NCBI GenBank assembly: GCA_914767715.1
Contig: OU612071.1
Location: forward strand, 21,697,681 to 21,761,680
DNA: 64,000 nucleotides
Direction: 5' to 3'
Source: Membranipora membranacea
Lineage: Eukaryota > Bryozoa > Gymnolaemata > Cheilostomatida > Membraniporidae
In this document: positions 59,010 to 64,000 of the stretch, piece by piece
How the letters are laid out: each line of letters opens with the position of its first letter
Numbering within the stretch: position 1 is the stretch's first letter
Made by a program: the position numbers and the translations under genes
The notes under the pieces: generated by a model
Seen by the model: only the letters and a program-made list of their open reading frames with translations
Told to the model about the DNA's origin: nothing
The model's database searches: none

Positions 59010-61230
59010 ACAAAGGACTTGCTGTTCATGATGCTGTAACATATTGAATCAAAAGGAATTTTGTGAATTTTTGAATGACATGTTACAAAGATTGGAGTCC
59101 AAATTACTGATGTATTCAATGAATGATACAACAAAACTAATTCGGGTTACTAGAGTATCCTGATGATTTTCCAATGGTTTGCCTCGGTCTGGTTTTTCTA
59201 GGGTTTCCTGAGATAAGGATATACTGCTTTGTAAACAATGGTCAACAAATCTGGTCGGTTTCCCATGTAATTCACCTATTCTATGTAACGCTTTGAATTG
59301 GTGACTCAAACCTAGGAGTTTAATATCTTTAACTCCTTGCTCAAACCATCCTTGTAATTAGAACCGAGGTGATTATGAAATTCTGTACAAGGCAGTGATG
59401 CTAAAAATATCATCGAGTTAATTTTTCAGTAAACACTCAATCCTATTACATTGCAAGAAGCTGCTGACTCTATAGGAATTTTGAATTAGAAAAATTGAGC
59501 ACAGAGTGTGGCCAAAACAAGTTGTAATGCTCTGATCCGGGTCTGCTCCCTTATAACTTCAAAATCCTCAGAATCAAGTTGCACTTCCCACTTTGACTTT
59601 AAATACCCCGATTTGAGAATTCCCTTCTTATGCCGCCAGTCCCTCCCCCAAGCCTTTGAGACAAAGTTCCCGCCTGTCCCCTTTGCTGATTTTACTTTTA
59701 TTCTCAAAAAATCAATAATAAATTATTGTGAGATCAAGGATGGTGGGAACAGGGAGGGTGGGAAACAAGCAAGACATGCAAAAATTGGAGTTGTCTGCAA
59801 ATGTACTAGGTTTCATTTATTGTTGGGATAACTTGTTGTCCAATCAGATCGATCATTAGATGTGTGAACTTTGACCTTCTGCATAGCGCTGTGAGCATGG
59901 ATTATACCAACTATATTGGGCAATAATGACATGCCATTGGGCTCAAGTGACGATCAGACGCTGCAGGTTCTGACTGTTGTGGATCGGGTATTTGTGGAGC
60001 AGCAAGAGGACTTATTAATGCTGTATGAATAGTACATGTGAGTATAGTGGTATTTATGCTGTTATTGCTGACTTTCTTCAGTAGGACTGGGGGGTCTTTC
60101 AATTAGATTTAGAAACAGACAAAATCCGCAATCTGACAAAGTATCTGGGCTCCATATCTGGTGGTGCATCAACATGCGGGCTGGGTTTGTGACCCTCTGA
60201 CACCGCCTGACGGTGGCACAAGTTGGAACCCAAGCCACCTAATGTATGCCACACATTCGGTGGTATTTTTATCATGATGAGAAAACCATAATTTGCCAAT
60301 TCAAGTGAGTGAGTGTTACACACAGAGTGTTATATCTAAAAAGTTTAAACTAAATGCAATTTGGTTATAATAGGTTGAATACTTGACCTCATGATTGTGG
60401 ATCATGCAAATAAAACTGCACTAAGCTTTTAGGTGCAAAACTGGGGTGGTCATAGGGTCATCTAGCTGGTCTCATAGGGTAGGCCTAATCAGTCCAATTA
60501 TCTGGTGTTACCCTGTGATATAGGGTTACTTGTCATGTATGGACAGGTTTGGTGGCCTATATAAATAATGATTAATTGGTTATTTTTTGTGTGATGAGAT
60601 GTGTAAGTAGTAAACTAAGTGTGTAGCGATAGAAGGTGTCCATTTTTTAAAGAAAGTCAGACAACAGTCAGGCAATGTCTTGTGCACAAGCTTTAGCTGT
60701 ATCATTCAATAGGGGTGGGTAGATGAGCGTTGGTGGTGCCTGGGCATGCGAAATACCGGATAAGCTCAGCTGCAATATTTCAATTCGATGGTTTGTTGTG
60801 TGTCCCGCTGGTACTCCAATGGCTGATGGCAAGTCCCAACGTCTTGATCAAAGCCACTTGGAGTATTATTTTGGCCTTTTAAAGAAAACACTTAATAATA
60901 AGATTGTGGTACCTTCGCGTTGCCTTTCACTGGGTGATCTGCATATCACATGTGTTATTGTGGATCATTCGATATCCTTAGGCCTCACTCCTTTCCTGGT
61001 GGTGGCTGAAACTGTTTAATACCCTGCAGAGTGTGTGTCATCTAGATTCAGGAAAGGCCATTCTTTATCAATCACTCAGAGTGGGAGCTCAGTCGTCAAT
61101 TAGTTATAGCCATCTATATGAGTAACGAATTGTAAACCCCTTATGATAATTTATGAATGTTTGTCATAAATCTCATGAATAGGCCCATAGAATGTTAAAT
61201 AACAAAGTCTGCTTATATTCAGGACATCAT
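59010..61230. other. No gene accepted
   Basis: Frames overlap on both strands at 59486-59831, where one minus-strand reading has KWEVQLDSEDFEVIREQTR. A plus-strand frame of 98 codons at 60723-61019 has no splice context. I recognise none of them. Confidence 0.35.
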
Positions 61231-61274
61231 AGGAACCCATTGTGGTTGTCAAACAGCAGGAGCTCTGAGTCTGA

Positions 61275-61520
61275 TGATAGTCTGATAGTCTGACAGTTAG
61301 ATGATGTGTGATTACTTCTCATATATACTCAGAGGAACAAGGCTGCACAACGACAGCAGGTGTGTAACTAATGGTGATGTTTGAAAACTTACTCATTGTC
61401 TAACTTTGTGATGGTGTTAAGAGACAAGTGCATGCTAAGTGCTGAGGTTGATGTCTGTTACAGCTATCTAATACCTGTAGACCCATATGGTCAGAGATGG
61501 GCAAACACCAAAACTGTGGA
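61275..61520 (+). pseudogene. Exon-like piece, copy 1 of a duplicated pair
   Basis: CVITSHIYSEEQGCTTTAG is read before a GCAG|GTGTGT donor. The similar stretch at 62845-62922 reads CVLDSHIYSKKQVTVQ before a CAG|GTAGGT donor. About 100 bases downstream of copy 1 an open frame contains PVDPYGQRWANTKTVDFQPA followed by G|GTAAAT. The family is unknown. Both copies have stops nearby. Confidence 0.35.
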
Positions 61521-62265
61521 TTTTCAGCCAGCAGGTAAATGTGCAACTCAGAATGATGATGCCATTATCTTAGTAAAACTGGAGTTGGCTCTGGCTGTGA
61601 CTTGTTGACAACCACAGCTGTTAAACTGTGGTTAAGATATCTGCAGCGGCTTAGTAATAAATGATGGCTTGTTGTGACCTAACCTGTCATACTTGTTGTA
61701 TACTGCCGGTACAGCAGATATTTATTGTGATGATCTGATAATTATCTTATATTTACAATGCCGCCCTGTCCTTATTGTTATAATATGTCTGCTGCCTGTC
61801 TGCAGATTTAGGAATTATCAGTCATCGTCTCCCCTAAATATCAGCAGCGGCATTTTCACTGTCAAATTGAGATTGCGGGTTTTCTTTGGTCAGAAGGCTC
61901 AACCAATTTAACAACCACATCTATTCAACTTTACCAGGATTATTCTAACTATTACCAGCTTCATTATTGTAAAGATTAATTTTTAAACCTTCAGTGCAAA
62001 ATCTTACGTGTTTAGAATTTCTATGGTACAGCAATTTTCATCTTATTATGACATTGAGTCACCACTTTTCTATATTATCAGTTATTTTGACAAACTAATC
62101 TAAATTTAGAAGTTAAATTAAAACATGGGTTTAATCTCAATGACTTGTGAGCCACAGCACTCAATTGATGACACAATGTTGTATGAGTCTGGGGCTGGTC
62201 GGCTTGAAATTCTATGTCTGGGTTGTTTGGGTTCTGGCTGCCTGTGATTGGATGGGAGGGGGGGG

Positions 62266-62682
62266 TCTCCAGTTTGGTACTTTTGACCAGCGCCGCATAG
62301 GAAAAACGTGCTGAAAAGAGGGTTATCTTGATAACCGCTTATAATAGAATAAACATTATTTTCGATTCAGAATCTGCAGCATTGAAAACTCATATGGACA
62401 TAGTTTGGGAAAAAATTTTAGTATTTGGAGAGTCAATTATAGCATTTTCTACCTGTTTTGCGGACAATTTGGCAGACTTTTTCATGAGTTTCGTCACAAA
62501 AATTAAGATTTATCAACATTATCAAGCCTCCAATGATTTGGAAACCCTGTCTCCCAGGGTTTTTCAATGGTGCAGACTCTGAATCAAAACTCATTTTTAT
62601 CCTAGCATAGGCGGTTTTCAAGATAACCCTCTTTCAGCAGGTTTTCCCTATGCGGCGTGGCTTAAAAGTACCAAACTGGAGA
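62266..62682. mobile_element. 417-bp MITE with long terminal inverted repeats
   Basis: The left end TCTCCAGTTTGGTACTTTT and the reversed right end are identical for the first 19 bases. Matches then continue for about 130 bases, including CGCCGCATAGG(A/G)AAAAC, TGCTGAAA, GAGGGTTATCTTGA.AACCGC and GATTCAGA(A/G)TCTGCA. It has no coding capacity; a frame inside is shared by both arms in mirror form. Confidence 0.85.
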
Positions 62683-62759
62683 GAGGACAACTCCAAATCA
62701 AGGCATAAATAAGAGCTCAGAAAACTGTCTATTATCTCTTGTCTTTTCCCCTGTGCAGG

Positions 62760-62930
62760 TAGTTAAAGCAATGAACTCCTTCTCCTTCATTGGTTACAGA
62801 GCAGACAGAAGAACATGGCATGAGATCAGATGGAGGATAGACTAAGGTAGTCTGACAGGGCGCAGATGTGTGTTAGACTCACATATATACTCAAAGAAAC
62901 AAGTCACTGTACAATGACAGGTAGGTGAAA
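62760..62930 (+). pseudogene. Exon-like piece, copy 2 of a duplicated pair
   Basis: After a TGTGCAG acceptor the frame reads MNSFSFIGYRADRRTWHEIR, a stop, then TGRRCVLDSHIYSKKQVTVQ before a donor-like ACAG|GTAGGT. It is homologous in its second half to 61275-61372. The stops show decay. Confidence 0.35.
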
Positions 62931-63200
62931 GTGGTTGTTTGCTGTTTGTTAACTGTGTTTGTGCTGGTGTACCAGTAAACCAGGTGAAAATTTGTTATTG
63001 TGAGTAACAGCCTTCCCTTCTAACCCACATCTTAGTAGTAAGAATTTGTCCACAACAACCCAGCAATGAGTTCATTGCACCCAGCATGGATCATCATTAA
63101 TCCTGATATCAATAGTCTCTGGATGACATTATAACCATTAACTTTGATGGCTGGCTGTGGACAGCGGCCAATTTGTGGTGAATTACTGCTGAGTTACCAA

Positions 63201-63801
63201 TTATAGTGCCTGCGGTTTTTGAGCTACTGGGGGAAAATCATCATCTGGCCACCTGCCAATTTTCAATAAATATATAAGCTAATAAGGGATTTTCTCATAC
63301 ATACATGCCTACCTTTGTTGGGCCATCATTCTTTCTGAATTCATCCCAAAGACTGATTTCGAACTTTTTTGAAATGTCCAACCTTCAAGCTATACACCAT
63401 ATAGTTGTCATTTTTTGCTAGGATACATAGGCTATGATTTATATGGGTTTTTAAAATGAGTTATATCATATAGATTAACAAGCGGCTTCCTAATTTTGAT
63501 GACCAGCCATCCATCAATTGTCACATGTAAATCTATATTGAAAAACTCATTTTAAAAACCCATATAACTCATAGCCTATTATCCTAGCAAAAAATGACAA
63601 CAATATGGTGTATAGCTTGAATGTTGGACATTTCAAAAAAGTTGGAAATCAGCCTTAGGGATAAATACAGAATGAATTATGACCCATCAAAGGTAGGTAT
63701 GTCTGCCTAAAACCTCACATTGTAACTTATATAATTATTGAAATTTGCAGGTGGCCAGATTGATGATTTTCCCCCAGATGATCAAACCGCAGGCACTATA
63801 A
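63201..63801. mobile_element. 600-bp foldback MITE
   Basis: TTATAGTGCCTGCGGTTT at the left is the inverse of the right end. The arms run about 270 bases with only scattered differences, sharing GGGGGAAAATCATCA, CTGGCCACCTGC, ACTTTTTTGAAATGTCCAAC, TCAAGCTATACACCATAT and GTCATTTTTTGCTAGGAT. A TTATA/TATAA border leaves the exact insertion site ambiguous; TA duplication is likely. No gene. Confidence 0.9.
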
Positions 63802-63831
63802 CTATCATTGAAGTGTCCCCTCTGTTTATCC

Positions 63832-64000
63832 TTACTCTGTGATAAGTTGTTATGGCATGGACAATGTTTGATGGCAGGATACTGATCACGTTTTATATTT
63901 CATTGACATATGTTATGTAAAATTCATCGGGTGTACCCAGTTGTAGTGGTCATATTTAGAAATTAAAAGGTGTTTTGTTTTGGCATTATATGTGCGGGGA
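63832..64000. repeat. Partial copy of the 52-kb foldback end (runs off the window)
   Basis: Direct match to 52055-52215: AAGTTGTTAT.GCA.GGACAAT, TACTGATCAC.TTTTATA, AAAATTCAT.GGGTGTACC and AGTGGTCATATTTAGAAAT. It continues past the window edge. Confidence 0.8.

Noticed and set aside
59486-59831. A coding gene in overlapping frames
   Set aside because: Open on both strands, with no start context, splice sites or known motif.
62328-62621. Two proteins, one on each strand, of similar sequence
   Set aside because: They are mirror readings of the two arms of the inverted-repeat element at 62266-62682.

Overview
This window looks like nuclear DNA of an animal, most compatible with a sponge or another marine invertebrate. 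The sequence does not settle the species. The evidence is that it is AT-rich, its coding pieces are short exons bounded by GT..AG splice sites with AT-rich introns, it carries a C-type-lectin type II membrane protein of animal design, and it is packed with animal-type DNA transposons (P-like, CACTA-like, hAT-like, pogo-like) and tRNA-derived SINEs. No housekeeping gene, rRNA, CRISPR array or operon is present.

Layout. 1-7 kb holds decayed transposase exons: a P-element-like transposase in two pieces, then a CACTA/EnSpm-like transposase. 9.5 kb is a foldback MITE. 11.8-13.1 kb has an unrecognised exon and a 250-codon transposase frame that has no start codon. 15.4-28.2 kb is a tandem array of decayed, mutually similar blocks. 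Scattered minus-strand exons keep splice donors and look like remnants of an extracellular protein family. The array is broken by MITEs, a SINE, a hairpin array and an hAT-like element with an 8-bp target duplication. 26.7-27.1 kb is a LINE endonuclease remnant.

30.6-34.6 kb is the best preserved unit: a six-exon minus-strand gene (about 631 residues, no lesion, all phases agree) of the family I recall as DUF7869. It is bracketed by inverted repeats that share a GGCAAAAAAGGTCT core, so it is probably an intact or recently active DNA transposon. Just outside lies a GC-rich 61-bp minisatellite. 36.2-36.6 kb is a pogo-like MITE containing a tRNA-Thr-like sequence. 40.1-40.8 kb is a dead relative of the 12.4-kb transposase.

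41.6-49.2 kb is the second intact gene: twelve minus-strand exons encoding a 430-residue, probably secreted protein. It has no family I can name, but recurrent strand motifs suggest beta-trefoil modules. 50.5-52.2 kb holds three GC-rich hairpins in series, a tRNA-like element and a 1.3-kb foldback. 55.7-58.3 kb is a plus-strand type II membrane C-type lectin with a frameshift and a premature stop, so probably a pseudogene. 58.9 kb is a 101-bp tRNA-like SINE with a perfect 13-bp target duplication. 61-64 kb contains duplicated exon-like pieces, two large foldback MITEs, and at the very end another copy of the 52-kb repeat.

Apart from the two intact genes and the lectin relic, the window is essentially a record of transposon insertion and tandem duplication. 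Exon models were joined by hand from splice signals and reading phase, without transcript or database support.
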